Positions 8,607 to 17,731 are shown, numbered from the stretch's first letter. The stretch: DNA of 64,000 nucleotides from Bacillota bacterium (GCA_009711615.1 VENI01000002.1:1-64000); one strand, 5' to 3'. Notes: generated by a model not told the origin, from the sequence alone. Numbers and translations are program-made.

Positions 8607-9599
8607 TTGAGTGAAGAATTAACATTGCGGGAACAGGAAATACTAACAATTTTAAAGCAAGAACCAATGCTTTCCCAAGATGATTTGTCCAAAAGGTTAG
8701 GAATTAGTCGTTCTGCTGCGGCAGTTCATATTTCTAAACTTGTTAAAAAAGGGTATATAATTGGTAGAGGCTATGTATTCAACGAACGGGTTGGTATAGC
8801 GGTAATGGGAGCAGGCCTAGAAGAGATACATGGTGATTATAATATGGAACAAATCTACAGTGAGCAGGGGGGGCCAATGATACAGGTGGCCGAAAACCTG
8901 ACCAACCTTGGAGTGCCTGTAACTATATTATCAATATTGGGCAGGGATAGTGCGGGAGAACAAATATTTAGCAGATTAAATAGTGCCAGAGTGAATACTA
9001 ATCACATTGTATGGAGTACAGAAAACAACACTGCTAAAATGACACGTTTGGTGGCAGAGCATCATTGTAGTAGTGTTAAGGATTATACCATCCTTGAAGA
9101 ACTAGATATCAACTTATTATATAAGAACAAGCGTATGTTGACTAATTGTGAATATTTAGTATTAGATAATTCATTACCCTATATAACATTAATTAATGCA
9201 GTTCAAACTGCTGTTCAAAAGGAAGTGCAGGTAGTGCTGCATATAACAAATCAATATAGTACATATCCTTTACATGAGTTGCTACCCAATATTGCTTTAC
9301 TAGTGTGCGGTAATAAAGAATTAACATCTATATCGGGGGATATAAACCTAAATTTAAAATCCATGCGGAACATGGTAAAGGATTTTTTGGATGCTGGTTT
9401 ACAGGCAGCTGTCATTACTATTGACGGTGAAGGTGTACTTATAGAGGGTGGGGAAGAACGTAGCATGTTACCACTCCCCCCAAATATTGATACTGAAATG
9501 GATAAAGCTCGAACTAAGATTATATCCGGAATATTATATGCATTATTAAGAAATCAAAGTTATCGGCAAGGGGTACGTTTGGGATTGGGCTTAAGATAA
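8607..9599 (+). CDS. Winged-helix/PfkB-fold protein with degenerate kinase motifs
   Basis: A 330-residue fusion. Residues about 5-55 form a winged helix (LSQDDLSKRLGISRSAAAVHI), followed by a ribokinase-like PfkB fold recognisable in GGPMIQVAENLTNLG and SILGRDSAGEQI. The wHTH-PfkB fusion is usually a sugar or nucleoside kinase. Here the N-terminal signature has lost its asparagine, and the C-terminal DTTGAGD-type motif with the catalytic aspartate is replaced by DTEMDKARTKIISG. It is therefore probably not a kinase and may be a ligand-sensing transcription factor; this is inference. TTG 8607 gives the typical start; ATG 8583 has no Shine-Dalgarno. Confidence 0.75.
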   Translation: MSEELTLREQEILTILKQEPMLSQDDLSKRLGISRSAAAVHISKLVKKGYIIGRGYVFNERVGIAVMGAGLEEIHGDYNMEQIYSEQGGPMIQVAENLTNLGVPVTILSILGRDSAGEQIFSRLNSARVNTNHIVWSTENNTAKMTRLVAEHHCSSVKDYTILEELDINLLYKNKRMLTNCEYLVLDNSLPYITLINAVQTAVQKEVQVVLHITNQYSTYPLHELLPNIALLVCGNKELTSISGDINLNLKSMRNMVKDFLDAGLQAAVITIDGEGVLIEGGEERSMLPLPPNIDTEMDKARTKIISGILYALLRNQSYRQGVRLGLGLR

Positions 9600-9676
9600 A
9601 ATTTAATTAACTTTTACATTTATCTAGAAGGATGTTTTACCAATATATAGAATAGCAGATTTAAGGAAGGATTAGT

Positions 9677-10720
9677 ATGTTTAAAGATATCAAAATTTCC
9701 GATGCATTAGAATTAACCAATATAACTTTTATAGATTTGCGTTCGGAAAAGGAATATAAAGAGGATACAATACCTGGGGCTGTAAATGTACCACTATTTA
9801 ATAATGAGGAGAGAGCACAGGTTGGTACTGTATACAAACAAGTAGGTGTGGAAGACGCTAAGAAGTTAGGAATGGATATAGTAGGGACAAAGCTCAGCAA
9901 TATTTACATGCGTATAAAAGAATATGCCAATGGCAAGATGCCGGTAATGTTTTGTTGGCGTGGAGGTATGCGTAGCCAATTTGTGGCCTCTGTTATGTCT
10001 AGTATGGGCCTGCCGGTGTATCGTATAGAAGGTGGCTATAAATCATATCGCAAATTTGTATATCATTACTTGTATCAACAGGAGATACCATACCAAGTTA
10101 TCGTGTTGCACGGATTAACTGGAGTGGGAAAAACTAAAATCTTAGAACAGCTTCATTCTGAAAATGAACCAGTATTAGATTTGGAAGACTTAGCATCGCA
10201 TAGAGGGTCTGTTTATGGAAAAATAAACATGCCACCTTCACCTACGCAGAAATCTTTTGAATCTTACATTTTTCAGAAAATATATTCATTTAAAGATAGA
10301 GACTATTTTTTTGTGGAATGTGAGAGCAAGCGTATTGGAAATGTCTATGTTCCACCGAGGGTCCATGAAAAAATTAAAAATGGCTGTAAAATACTAATAT
10401 ACAGTAGTCTGGAAAATAGGGTACAGAGAATAATTGAAGATTATACGACTGGTTCTGATAATAATATTGAAAAGTTGCAAAAAGCTACCACAAAGTTGGA
10501 AAAATATTTAGGTAATAATAAAGTAAAAGAGTTAAATTTGATGTTGGATGAACACAAGTATTCAGATGTGTTTGCTTATTTACTTACAAAATACTATGAT
10601 CCTCTGTATAAATACCCGCAACAACCAGATAATAATTACGATTACAGTGTAAGCAGTGATCAGTTAGAATTTGCAGTGAAAAATATTCAGAACTATATAG
10701 AAAATAGATTATTATCTTAA
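9677..10720 (+). CDS. mnmH: tRNA 2-selenouridine synthase MnmH (SelU)
   Basis: Converts 2-thiouridine to 2-selenouridine at the wobble base of certain tRNAs using selenophosphate. The 347-residue protein has an N-terminal rhodanese domain with active-site C93 in FCWRGGMRS and a C-terminal P-loop domain (GLTGVGKT, 146-153), the diagnostic SelU combination. AAGGAAGG precedes ATG 9677. Its presence implies a selenophosphate synthetase (SelD) elsewhere in the genome, which is not in this window. Confidence 0.92.
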   Translation: MFKDIKISDALELTNITFIDLRSEKEYKEDTIPGAVNVPLFNNEERAQVGTVYKQVGVEDAKKLGMDIVGTKLSNIYMRIKEYANGKMPVMFCWRGGMRSQFVASVMSSMGLPVYRIEGGYKSYRKFVYHYLYQQEIPYQVIVLHGLTGVGKTKILEQLHSENEPVLDLEDLASHRGSVYGKINMPPSPTQKSFESYIFQKIYSFKDRDYFFVECESKRIGNVYVPPRVHEKIKNGCKILIYSSLENRVQRIIEDYTTGSDNNIEKLQKATTKLEKYLGNNKVKELNLMLDEHKYSDVFAYLLTKYYDPLYKYPQQPDNNYDYSVSSDQLEFAVKNIQNYIENRLLS

Positions 10721-10746
10721 AGATATATCAGCCGGGGGTGAAAATA

Positions 10747-11505
10747 TTGGAAATTGGTGAACGTCTTAAAGAAGCCAGGTTAAATAAGGGTGTTTCATAT
10801 CAGGATGTTGAAGAAGCAACTAAAATTCGCGCCAGATATCTGGAAGCATTGGAAACAGAAAATTTTGAACTGCTACCAGGTAGGGTTTATGTAATTGCAT
10901 TTATCAGAAATTATGCTAGGTTTCTAGATCTTGATGATGAAGAGTTGGTAAACCAGTATAAAGAACAACACGGTGACAGAGAAGTCGTAAAAGAATTGAC
11001 AACTGATAACGATGTCAGTGCAGAGGTTAGAGGAGACAAGCCTAAGATACTCAACTACCTGTTAGCCATTCTTGTGATTGCTGTGGCAGTAGCAGCCTTT
11101 GCATATTACTATCAGGGCCAGGGGCTAAACACAATACCAAATGAAACAGGCGAACCAGATATAGTGCAGGATGAAGATAAAACGCCCGACGAAGAACCTG
11201 ATGAAACCGGCGATGAAGACGGTGCCAATGAATCCCCAGACCCGGCCTTAAAATATGAAGGTGTTGAACTTGTTCTAAACGTTACCAATGACAGATGCTG
11301 GATGAGGGTAGATGTGGATGGTCAAAGGGCATTTGAAGGAACTCTAGGAGCTGGTGAAAGTAAAAAGTTTACTGGTAACGAAAGTGTATATATTAAGTTG
11401 GGTAACGCTGGAGTGGTGGAGGTTGAATACAACGGTGAAAGCCTTGGCACTCTTGATGAAGTAGGGCAAACATACGAGAACACGTTTACCATTGATCAAA
11501 GTTAA
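10747..11505 (+). CDS. RodZ-like helix-turn-helix membrane protein (YmfM type)
   Basis: A 252-residue bitopic protein: N-terminal cytoplasmic HTH_25 domain (residues 3-70, GERLKEARLNKGVSYQDVEEA), one membrane helix near 100-122, an acidic linker and a C-terminal DUF4115 beta domain (VELVLNVTNDRCWMRVDVDG). RodZ links the MreB cytoskeleton to cell-wall synthesis. In Bacillus the homologue ymfM also lies just before pgsA, as here with rimO in between. TTG 10747 is preferred to GTG 10738, which overlaps GGGGGTG. Confidence 0.85.
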   Translation: MEIGERLKEARLNKGVSYQDVEEATKIRARYLEALETENFELLPGRVYVIAFIRNYARFLDLDDEELVNQYKEQHGDREVVKELTTDNDVSAEVRGDKPKILNYLLAILVIAVAVAAFAYYYQGQGLNTIPNETGEPDIVQDEDKTPDEEPDETGDEDGANESPDPALKYEGVELVLNVTNDRCWMRVDVDGQRAFEGTLGAGESKKFTGNESVYIKLGNAGVVEVEYNGESLGTLDEVGQTYENTFTIDQS

Positions 11506-11537
11506 GGAACCTGTCTCACAGGTTCCTTTTAAATTTT
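11504..11537 (+). terminator. Terminator after the rodZ-like gene
   Basis: AAGGAACCTGT, CTC loop, ACAGGTTCCTT, then a T-rich tract. Confidence 0.9.
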
Positions 11538-11541
11538 ATAG

Positions 11542-11859
11542 TTAATCTTCCTTTAAAATTGTCCCACAATGGGGGCAAGTTGTTGGATTCCCGCTAAAGT
11601 ATTGGCCACAGTGGGAGCAGGCTATAGATATTTCATCGGTAACATCTATGGTGTTGTCTTTATTATACCGTTTATTCCATCGGGTTCCTGTATTGAATCT
11701 TGGACGGGTAATGAGATGTAACGGGAAGAATACAAAGAATAAAACCGAAACGCCCACTCCCCACAAAATAGATGTAAATATTGAACGTCCTCGGCGATAA
11801 GAATCCCATGCTGTATATAAACCGGCAGTTATTAGTAGTATCAGACTTAAATAAGGCAA
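11542..11859 (-). CDS. Zinc-ribbon membrane protein
   Basis: A 105-residue protein with two hydrophobic segments (about 3-17 and 29-49) and a C-terminal zinc ribbon (CSHCGQYFSGNPTTCPHCG, two CxxC pairs). TTG 11859 follows a strong AGGAGGGG. It lies alone on the minus strand between rodZ and rimO. I cannot assign a function; proteins of this shape are common uncharacterised membrane proteins. Confidence 0.75.
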   Translation of the reverse strand: MPYLSLILLITAGLYTAWDSYRRGRSIFTSILWGVGVSVLFFVFFPLHLITRPRFNTGTRWNKRYNKDNTIDVTDEISIACSHCGQYFSGNPTTCPHCGTILKED

Positions 11860-11937
11860 CTTTTACCCCTCCTCCCATTATATTACCAATATTATGCCAT
11901 AAAACAATAGACCGTAATAGGTTTAATTAAGCAATCT

Positions 11938-11966
11938 TTGACAGCGCTTATACAGTACAGTATACT
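11938..11966 (+). promoter_or_regulatory. Sigma-A promoter for rimO-pgsA
   Basis: TTGACA at 11938-11943 and TATACT at 11961-11966 with a 17-base spacer, 33 bases before the rimO start. Confidence 0.85.
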
Positions 11967-11998
11967 TTAAATGCAGTTGAACAATGGAGGTAATTATA

Positions 11999-13330
11999 AT
12001 GGCTAAAAATAAAATTAGCGTGGTAAGTCTAGGCTGTGCTAAAAATTTAGTGGATACAGAGAATATGATGGGTTTGTTAGATGAGTACGGTTTTGAAATA
12101 ACAAATAATGAACATGAAGCTAACTTTCTGTTGGTTAACACTTGTGGATTTATAGAATCTGCCAAAGATGAATCTATTCAATCAATTTTACATTTGGCAG
12201 AACTTAAGAAATATAATAATGCCAAACTGGTTGTTACAGGTTGTTTGGCTCAACGTTATTATGATGAATTAATAAAAGAAATACCAGAAATAGATGCTAT
12301 TGTTGGTACAGGAGAAATCCCTGACATTATTGAAGTGATGCAAAATGCGATAAATGGAAAGAGAAAAGAATCTGTTAAAAAACCTGGGTTTAAAGTGAAA
12401 GAGCGCTTACCAAGATATATTTCCAACCCTGGGGAAAGTGTTTATGTAAAGATCGCCGAAGGGTGTAGCAATCGTTGTGCTTTCTGTGCAATACCATACA
12501 TTAGAGGTAATTACTGCAGCAAGCCGGTGGGTATAATAGAAGAAGAAGTGAAGCAGTTGATTAGTGACGGGGCTAAAGAAATAATTTTAATAGCTCAGGA
12601 TACAACTCGTTATGGATATGATTTGTATGGTAAGTACTTACTGGCAGATTTGGTAAAACAATTAACAGATATTAAAGATTTAAAGTGGCTTAGGATTATG
12701 TACAGTTACCCTACTCACTTTACAAATGAACTAATAAACACTATTGCAGAGGAGTCAAAAGTATGCAAATATCTTGATTTACCCCTGCAGCATGCATCAA
12801 ACAGCATACTTGAAAAAATGAATCGCAAGGGTGACGTCAAAGATATTAAGAATTTAGTTGCTCAACTAAGGGCTGCGGTTCCAGATATAACGCTAAGAAC
12901 TTCTTTTATAGTTGGTTTTCCAGGTGAAACAGAAGAGGACTTTCAGCAACTGTTAAGTTTTATGCAAGAAATAAAGTTTGACCGGGTTGGTGTTTTTAAA
13001 TATTCGGCAGAAGAAGGAACCCCAGCAGGTGAAATGGACGATCAAGTACATGATAATATTAAAGAAGAGAGATACCGTAGGGCTATGGAACTGCAACAAC
13101 AAATATCTTATGAAAAAAATCAACAAAAGATTGGGCGCACTATGGAAGTGCTTGTGGAAGGTGAATTATCAGAAACACCAGGCACTTTTATAGGACGTGG
13201 CCAGGGTGACGCTCCAGAAGTTGACGGTTTAATTTATTTTCAAGCAGGAAGAATGGTTAACCCTGGCGAAATAGTAGATGTTAAAATCACCAGTGCATCT
13301 GAATATGATTTGATGGGAGTTCTGAAGTAA
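11999..13330 (+). CDS. rimO: Ribosomal protein S12 methylthiotransferase RimO
   Basis: Radical-SAM methylthiotransferase, 443 residues, that modifies a conserved aspartate of ribosomal protein S12. Order: N-terminal UPF0004 domain with three cysteines (SLGCAKNLVDTE, NTCGF, GCLAQRY), radical-SAM core with CSNRCAFC, and C-terminal TRAM domain. SLGCAKNLVD at the start separates RimO from MiaB. GGAGGT at 11986-11991 selects ATG 11999. The stop overlaps the pgsA start (TAATG). Confidence 0.95.
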   Translation: MAKNKISVVSLGCAKNLVDTENMMGLLDEYGFEITNNEHEANFLLVNTCGFIESAKDESIQSILHLAELKKYNNAKLVVTGCLAQRYYDELIKEIPEIDAIVGTGEIPDIIEVMQNAINGKRKESVKKPGFKVKERLPRYISNPGESVYVKIAEGCSNRCAFCAIPYIRGNYCSKPVGIIEEEVKQLISDGAKEIILIAQDTTRYGYDLYGKYLLADLVKQLTDIKDLKWLRIMYSYPTHFTNELINTIAEESKVCKYLDLPLQHASNSILEKMNRKGDVKDIKNLVAQLRAAVPDITLRTSFIVGFPGETEEDFQQLLSFMQEIKFDRVGVFKYSAEEGTPAGEMDDQVHDNIKEERYRRAMELQQQISYEKNQQKIGRTMEVLVEGELSETPGTFIGRGQGDAPEVDGLIYFQAGRMVNPGEIVDVKITSASEYDLMGVLK

Positions 13331-13866
13331 TGAATTTACCCAATAGATTAACACTGGCCAGAATATTTCTAGTGCCTATATTTTTACTAATTGTTTCAAT
13401 TAAATTACCATATGGTGATGTTTTAGCTGCTTTGGTTTTTATATTGGCAGCTAGTACCGATGGACTTGATGGTTATATAGCCAGAAAAAACAAATTGGTT
13501 ACCCGGTTTGGTAAAATAATGGATCCGCTGGCTGACAAACTACTGGTCTCAGCGGCGTTAATCAGCCTAGTGGAGTTGCAGCGACTTTCGGCGTGGGTGG
13601 CAGTAATAATAATTGGCCGGGAGTTTGCCGTAACGGGCTTAAGAGCGATAGCGGCATCTGATGGAAATGTGATATCAGCCAGCAAGTTGGGAAAGTATAA
13701 AACTGTAAGCCAAATTGTAGCGATAGTGGCCATGTTTATTCATCAACTGCCGTTTTACCCCCAAATTGGCCACGCAGCGATGGCGGTGGCAATAGCATTT
13801 ACTATCTGGTCCGGCTATGATTATTTTGCGAAGAATTGGCAAGTTATAAAAAAAGATGGTATTTAA
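13330..13866 (+). CDS. pgsA: CDP-diacylglycerol-glycerol-3-phosphate 3-phosphatidyltransferase
   Basis: Makes phosphatidylglycerophosphate, the first committed step to phosphatidylglycerol and cardiolipin. The 178-residue multi-helix membrane protein carries the full CDP-alcohol phosphotransferase motif, with DGLDGYIAR followed by GKIMDPLADK. Its ATG overlaps the rimO stop, so the pair is coupled. pgsA before cinA-recA is the same order as in Bacillus. Confidence 0.95.
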   Translation: MNLPNRLTLARIFLVPIFLLIVSIKLPYGDVLAALVFILAASTDGLDGYIARKNKLVTRFGKIMDPLADKLLVSAALISLVELQRLSAWVAVIIIGREFAVTGLRAIAASDGNVISASKLGKYKTVSQIVAIVAMFIHQLPFYPQIGHAAMAVAIAFTIWSGYDYFAKNWQVIKKDGI

Positions 13867-13872
13867 TTTTAG

Positions 13873-13904
13873 GACGTGATATTTAAAATATCACGTCTTT
13901 TTTT
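13873..13904 (+). terminator. Terminator after pgsA
   Basis: GACGTGATATT and AATATCACGTC stem followed by TTTTTTT. Confidence 0.92.
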
Positions 13905-14020
13905 GCGAAAGAGTATGATTGGCAACTGTTTCATAATGATATATTGAGGTAGGTCTGGTATAATGATTGTTGCTACTTTAATAAATAAGTTATCAACAGA
14001 TATAGAAAGGGGGATGCCCA

Positions 14021-14599
14021 ATGGAATGGCGCGGTCTCCGATTGCATATTATCATAACGGCATTTGTAGTAGGTTTGATTATATTTTTTGGTGGCCAGTT
14101 TGCATATAATAAATATAATGTGGAAAAGCCGTTGGAAGAAATATCTACGAACAATACAAAATTAAATGATGTAGAAATTAAAGAGAATAATGATGGAACT
14201 ACTGAGATTATTGTAAATGTTCAAGACAGCACTGGAGATTTATTGGAACTTTACAATTACGTTTATGAAGAAGCCAGTGGAGTGTTGGGCAACAAATCCT
14301 TTAGTATCAAATTCGAGGACAACCCTGATCAAGAACTTTTGGAAGTATGGAGACAAAGTCAATATATTGTGCATCAATCAATTATGCAGGGAAACTTTCC
14401 AGAAATGGTTGATGTAATTAAAGAAAAAGCTAAGGAACAGAATGCTGAAGCAAAAATCTACGTTGACCTTGAAAATGTTTATGTCCAGTTGACTAAAGAA
14501 GACGGACATAATTTATTAAAAATTGTTCCCCGGCAAAACTTTATGGTGACCGGTAAGGTTGCCCAGGTAGGAGGTGAGGCCGGTGTTACGAGAAATTAG
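14021..14599 (+). CDS. Single-pass membrane protein paired with the FtsH-like protease
   Basis: A 192-residue protein: short cytoplasmic N-terminus, one membrane helix (about 9-28, IIITAFVVGLIIFFGG), then an extracytoplasmic alpha/beta region of about 150 residues with no motif I recognise. It overlaps the next gene by 17 bases, implying tight coupling. An extended -10 (TGGTATAAT, 13956-13964) and GAAAGGGGG lie upstream. Since the neighbouring protease lacks the usual extracytoplasmic domain, this protein may supply it; that is inference. Confidence 0.7.
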   Translation: MEWRGLRLHIIITAFVVGLIIFFGGQFAYNKYNVEKPLEEISTNNTKLNDVEIKENNDGTTEIIVNVQDSTGDLLELYNYVYEEASGVLGNKSFSIKFEDNPDQELLEVWRQSQYIVHQSIMQGNFPEMVDVIKEKAKEQNAEAKIYVDLENVYVQLTKEDGHNLLKIVPRQNFMVTGKVAQVGGEAGVTRN

Positions 14600-16061
14600 T
14601 GTGGGCTTTAGCGTTGCCTTAATTATATTTGCTGTAATTGCAGGTTATGATATTTTTCCGCTATTTATGTTGGCATTAGCTGGTGGAGCACTTTTCTTTA
14701 TTGCTCAATCAAAGGGAATGGTAAAGAATTTAAATGGTGCATCCTCGAAAAAACCCACAACCAACATCACTTTCGATGTTATTGGCGGACAGACTACAGC
14801 AATAAATGAACTGCGGGAATGTCTTGATTTTATTAAGCATGATGAACATGTTAAACAGTTGGGAATCAGGCCGCTTAAGGGAATACTCCTCACTGGGCCT
14901 CCAGGAACAGGTAAAACGCTGCTAGCTAAAGCAGCAGCAAATTACACCGATGGAGTATTTATGTCCTGTTCAGGTTCAGAGTTTGTGGAAATGTATGCCG
15001 GAGTAGGTGCTCAACGGGTTAGAAAACTGTTTAATAATGCCAGGGAAAAAGCAAAAAAACAGAACAAAACAAATGCCATAATATTCGTAGATGAGGTTGA
15101 AATTTTGGGATCCAAAAGGGGACAAAACAACAACCATATGGAATATGACCAAACATTGAATGAATTACTTGTTCAAATGGATGGATTAAAAGTGGACGAT
15201 TCGGTAAGGGTGCTGGTAATGGCTGCAACCAACCGTGCAGATATGCTAGATGATGCTTTGATGCGTCCGGGGCGGTTTGACCGACAAGTAAAAGTTGATC
15301 TGCCTGATCGACAAGGGCGTTATGAAATTCTGCAAATTCATGCTAAAAATAAGCCACTGGCAGAAGATGTTGATATTAACAATGTGGCTAAAGAAACATT
15401 TGGTTTCTCTGGTGCTCATTTAGAGAGTTTAACCAATGAAGCCGCGATTTTAGCTATGCGTGAGAAATGCAGCAAAATTTATTACCGTCACCTGCAGGAA
15501 GCGGTGGATAAGGTGATTATGGGTGAGAAGATGGATAAAAGACCCAGTAAGGATGAACTGCATCGGGTTGCCGTTCACGAAACTGGTCATGCTTTGGCCA
15601 GTGAAATGGTTCGTCCGGGATCAGTATCAACACTGACTGTAACCCCAAGAGGGGGAGCACTTGGGTATATGCGTCAGCATAGTGAAGATGATAATTATTT
15701 GTACACTAGGGAATACCTTGAAAATCAAATTGCTGTGATGCTGGCAGGATCTGTAGCAGAGAAGACGGTAATTGGTAACCGCAGTACCGGTGCATCTAAT
15801 GACTTTGAAAAGGCTTTTCAAACTGCAGAAAAGATTATTAAGGCGGGTCTTAGTGACTTGGGCATTGTATCTTGGGAAAGTTTAGCTCAGGCTGACAAGT
15901 ACAAGGAAACAAAAAAATTATTAAATGCCCAAGAGAAAAAGGTTCAAGAATACCTGAACAAAAAATGCCAGGTTATTAACATTATTGTAGAAAAATTACT
16001 AGATAAAGAAAAAGTTTCTGGCGACGAATTTCGTTCATTAATTGAAAAAAAGATAGCATAA
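14583..16061 (+). CDS. FtsH-like AAA+ zinc metalloprotease lacking the extracytoplasmic domain
   Basis: 492 residues against about 610-650 for typical FtsH. Two closely spaced membrane helices (about 8-42) replace the usual helix-loop-helix with a 70-residue external domain. The AAA module is intact: Walker A TGPPGTGKT (104-112), Walker B IIFVDEVEILG, second region of homology with RPGRFDRQV. The M41 peptidase has HETGH (332-336) and the third ligand region TGASND. It should degrade membrane or cytosolic proteins. GTG 14583 is chosen because TAGGAGGT overlaps the alternative GTG 14574. It is probably a specialised paralogue; a canonical ftsH is expected elsewhere. Confidence 0.85.
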   Translation: MLREISVGFSVALIIFAVIAGYDIFPLFMLALAGGALFFIAQSKGMVKNLNGASSKKPTTNITFDVIGGQTTAINELRECLDFIKHDEHVKQLGIRPLKGILLTGPPGTGKTLLAKAAANYTDGVFMSCSGSEFVEMYAGVGAQRVRKLFNNAREKAKKQNKTNAIIFVDEVEILGSKRGQNNNHMEYDQTLNELLVQMDGLKVDDSVRVLVMAATNRADMLDDALMRPGRFDRQVKVDLPDRQGRYEILQIHAKNKPLAEDVDINNVAKETFGFSGAHLESLTNEAAILAMREKCSKIYYRHLQEAVDKVIMGEKMDKRPSKDELHRVAVHETGHALASEMVRPGSVSTLTVTPRGGALGYMRQHSEDDNYLYTREYLENQIAVMLAGSVAEKTVIGNRSTGASNDFEKAFQTAEKIIKAGLSDLGIVSWESLAQADKYKETKKLLNAQEKKVQEYLNKKCQVINIIVEKLLDKEKVSGDEFRSLIEKKIA

Positions 16062-16088
16062 TTGTATATAAAATGTTACCATATAAAA

Positions 16089-16115
16089 GGCTGACTATGA
16101 GTCAGTCTTTTTTTT
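16089..16115 (+). terminator. Terminator after the FtsH-like gene
   Basis: CTGACT, ATG loop, AGTCAG within a slightly longer stem, then nine T residues. Confidence 0.88.
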
Positions 16116-16256
16116 ATAAATAATAATAACATACTGCAAGTAATATTTTTCACATGCCAATGCAGGAATATTAACATTTAATAGAGAAGTTAATATCAAC
16201 AAATAGACTGTTTAAAAAATCAAAATTTTAAAAAAATATAAAAATTGGTGGTATAC

Positions 16257-17495
16257 ATGAAAGCAGAAATGATTTTTACAGGAACCGAACTTTTAATGGG
16301 TCACACATTAAATAGTAATGCCCAGTACTTGGGACGTAATTTATCTAACTTAGGTATAGATGTTACTCTCCATACAACAGTGGGTGATGATTGGGACAGA
16401 ATGGCCTTGATTTTCAAACAAGCTTTGGTACGATCTGATATTATAATCACCACCGGTGGGTTAGGCCCCACATCTGATGACTTAACAAAAGAGACCATTG
16501 CGGAAGTTCTTGACTTACCGATGGTACTACATGAAGAATCGATGGCTTCTATAAAACAATACTTTTTGGTACGTAATAATGAGATGCCTGATAGCAATAC
16601 CAAACAAGCATATTTTCCTAAAGGGGCAGAAGTTCTGCCTAACCCATGTGGAACTGCTCCGGGAGCTATTATTGAAACAAAAAGCAATAAAATTGTTATT
16701 ATTCTTCCGGGTCCCCCATGGGAATTGGAAGCTATTTATGACAACTCACTGGAGCCTTATTTAGCTAAACTTCCTGTACGGGGTGATGTTACACGCTTTA
16801 ATATTTTTAAACTCACTGGTATACGTGAAGATAATGTTCAGGATTTACTTAATGACCTTGATGGGGTTGATAATCCAGAAATATCATATACCGCTCGTCC
16901 TGGTGAAGTGCATGTGAGAGTAAGTGCGCATGCCAAAACTGCCAGTGAAGCCAATAATTTAATTAAGCCATTGGGTAATGAAATTAAGAAAAGGTTAAAG
17001 CCATATATTTTTGCTACAGATAACGAAAAAATTGAGTTTGTGGTGGGAGATTTATTAAAAGAAAAGAAAATGACCATTGCGGTGGCAGAATCATGTACAT
17101 CCGGTTTGCTTGAGTCTCGGTTAGGAGATGTCCCGGGTTGCTCAAACTATTTTAGGGGCGGGGTTGTTTGTTATAGTAAACTGGCCAAGGAGAAATTTCT
17201 ATGCCTTGATAGTGAGGAACTAAACAAGCACGGAACGGTAAGTGAGTGGGCAGCTGTTTCTATGGCTGAAAATGTACGTCAACTACTTAACTCAGACTTA
17301 GGCTTAGCCATCACTGGTGTAGCAGGACCTTCCACCAGTGAAAACAAACCCATCGGATTGATATATGTAGCGTTATCCACTCCAGAGGGTACTAAGTGTA
17401 GAAAATATAAACTGCCCGGTAGACGTACTGCAATTCGTCAGGGTGGAGTTAATGCTTCCCTTAAGATGGTGCGACATTATTTGCAGGAAATTTAG
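16257..17495 (+). CDS. cinA: CinA-like protein (NMN deamidase / competence-damage protein)
   Basis: A 412-residue two-domain protein. The N-terminal MoCF-like domain (EMIFTGTELLMGHTLNSN, TTGGLGPTSDD) is linked to ADP-ribose pyrophosphatase activity. The C-terminal CinA domain (VAESCTSGLLESRLGDVPG, ITGVAGP) is the nicotinamide-mononucleotide deamidase of pyridine nucleotide recycling. ATG 16257 gives the standard N-terminus MKAEMIFTGTE. It precedes recA as in many Firmicutes. Confidence 0.93.
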   Translation: MKAEMIFTGTELLMGHTLNSNAQYLGRNLSNLGIDVTLHTTVGDDWDRMALIFKQALVRSDIIITTGGLGPTSDDLTKETIAEVLDLPMVLHEESMASIKQYFLVRNNEMPDSNTKQAYFPKGAEVLPNPCGTAPGAIIETKSNKIVIILPGPPWELEAIYDNSLEPYLAKLPVRGDVTRFNIFKLTGIREDNVQDLLNDLDGVDNPEISYTARPGEVHVRVSAHAKTASEANNLIKPLGNEIKKRLKPYIFATDNEKIEFVVGDLLKEKKMTIAVAESCTSGLLESRLGDVPGCSNYFRGGVVCYSKLAKEKFLCLDSEELNKHGTVSEWAAVSMAENVRQLLNSDLGLAITGVAGPSTSENKPIGLIYVALSTPEGTKCRKYKLPGRRTAIRQGGVNASLKMVRHYLQEI

Positions 17496-17520
17496 GCTCA
17501 GTCTTTTAAACACAAAGAAG

Positions 17521-17545
17521 AATTCAGGAGTCAGAATTCAGAATA
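17521..17545 (+). repeat. Dispersed CAGGAGTCAGAATTCAG repeat, copy 2
   Basis: AATTCAGGAGTCAGAATTCAGAAT, the most regular copy in the window. An AT-rich companion stretch with ATTCTTAATTCTTAATTCT follows at about 17624-17642. Confidence 0.7.
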
Positions 17546-17567
17546 AAAACCAAAGGAATAAATATAA

Positions 17568-17600
17568 GGCTCGGTGCCCTCGCCGAGCCGTTTGTTTTGC
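17568..17600 (+). terminator. Terminator after cinA
   Basis: GGCTCGG and CCGAGCC form a 7-bp stem, followed by a T-rich run. Confidence 0.75.
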
Positions 17601-17673
17601 TTGCATAGTTACATGCACATTCATTCTTAATTCTTAATTCTACATTCATACTTTTCTGTTTGAAGCTAACTAA

Positions 17674-17703
17674 TTGACAAGCATGGGAAAATAGGGATAT
17701 AAT
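17674..17703 (+). promoter_or_regulatory. recA promoter
   Basis: TTGACA at 17674-17679 and TATAAT at 17698-17703, both perfect, with an 18-base spacer, about 60 bases before the recA start. Confidence 0.9.
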
Positions 17704-17717
17704 TGCATAAGGTGTTA

Positions 17718-17731
17718 CGAACAAATGTTTC
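17718..17731 (+). promoter_or_regulatory. LexA/DinR SOS box of recA
   Basis: CGAACAAATGTTTC compared with the Gram-positive SOS box CGAAC-N4-GTTCG. The left half is perfect and the right half keeps GTT and one further base. It sits just after the expected transcription start, where LexA would block initiation. Confidence 0.7.
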
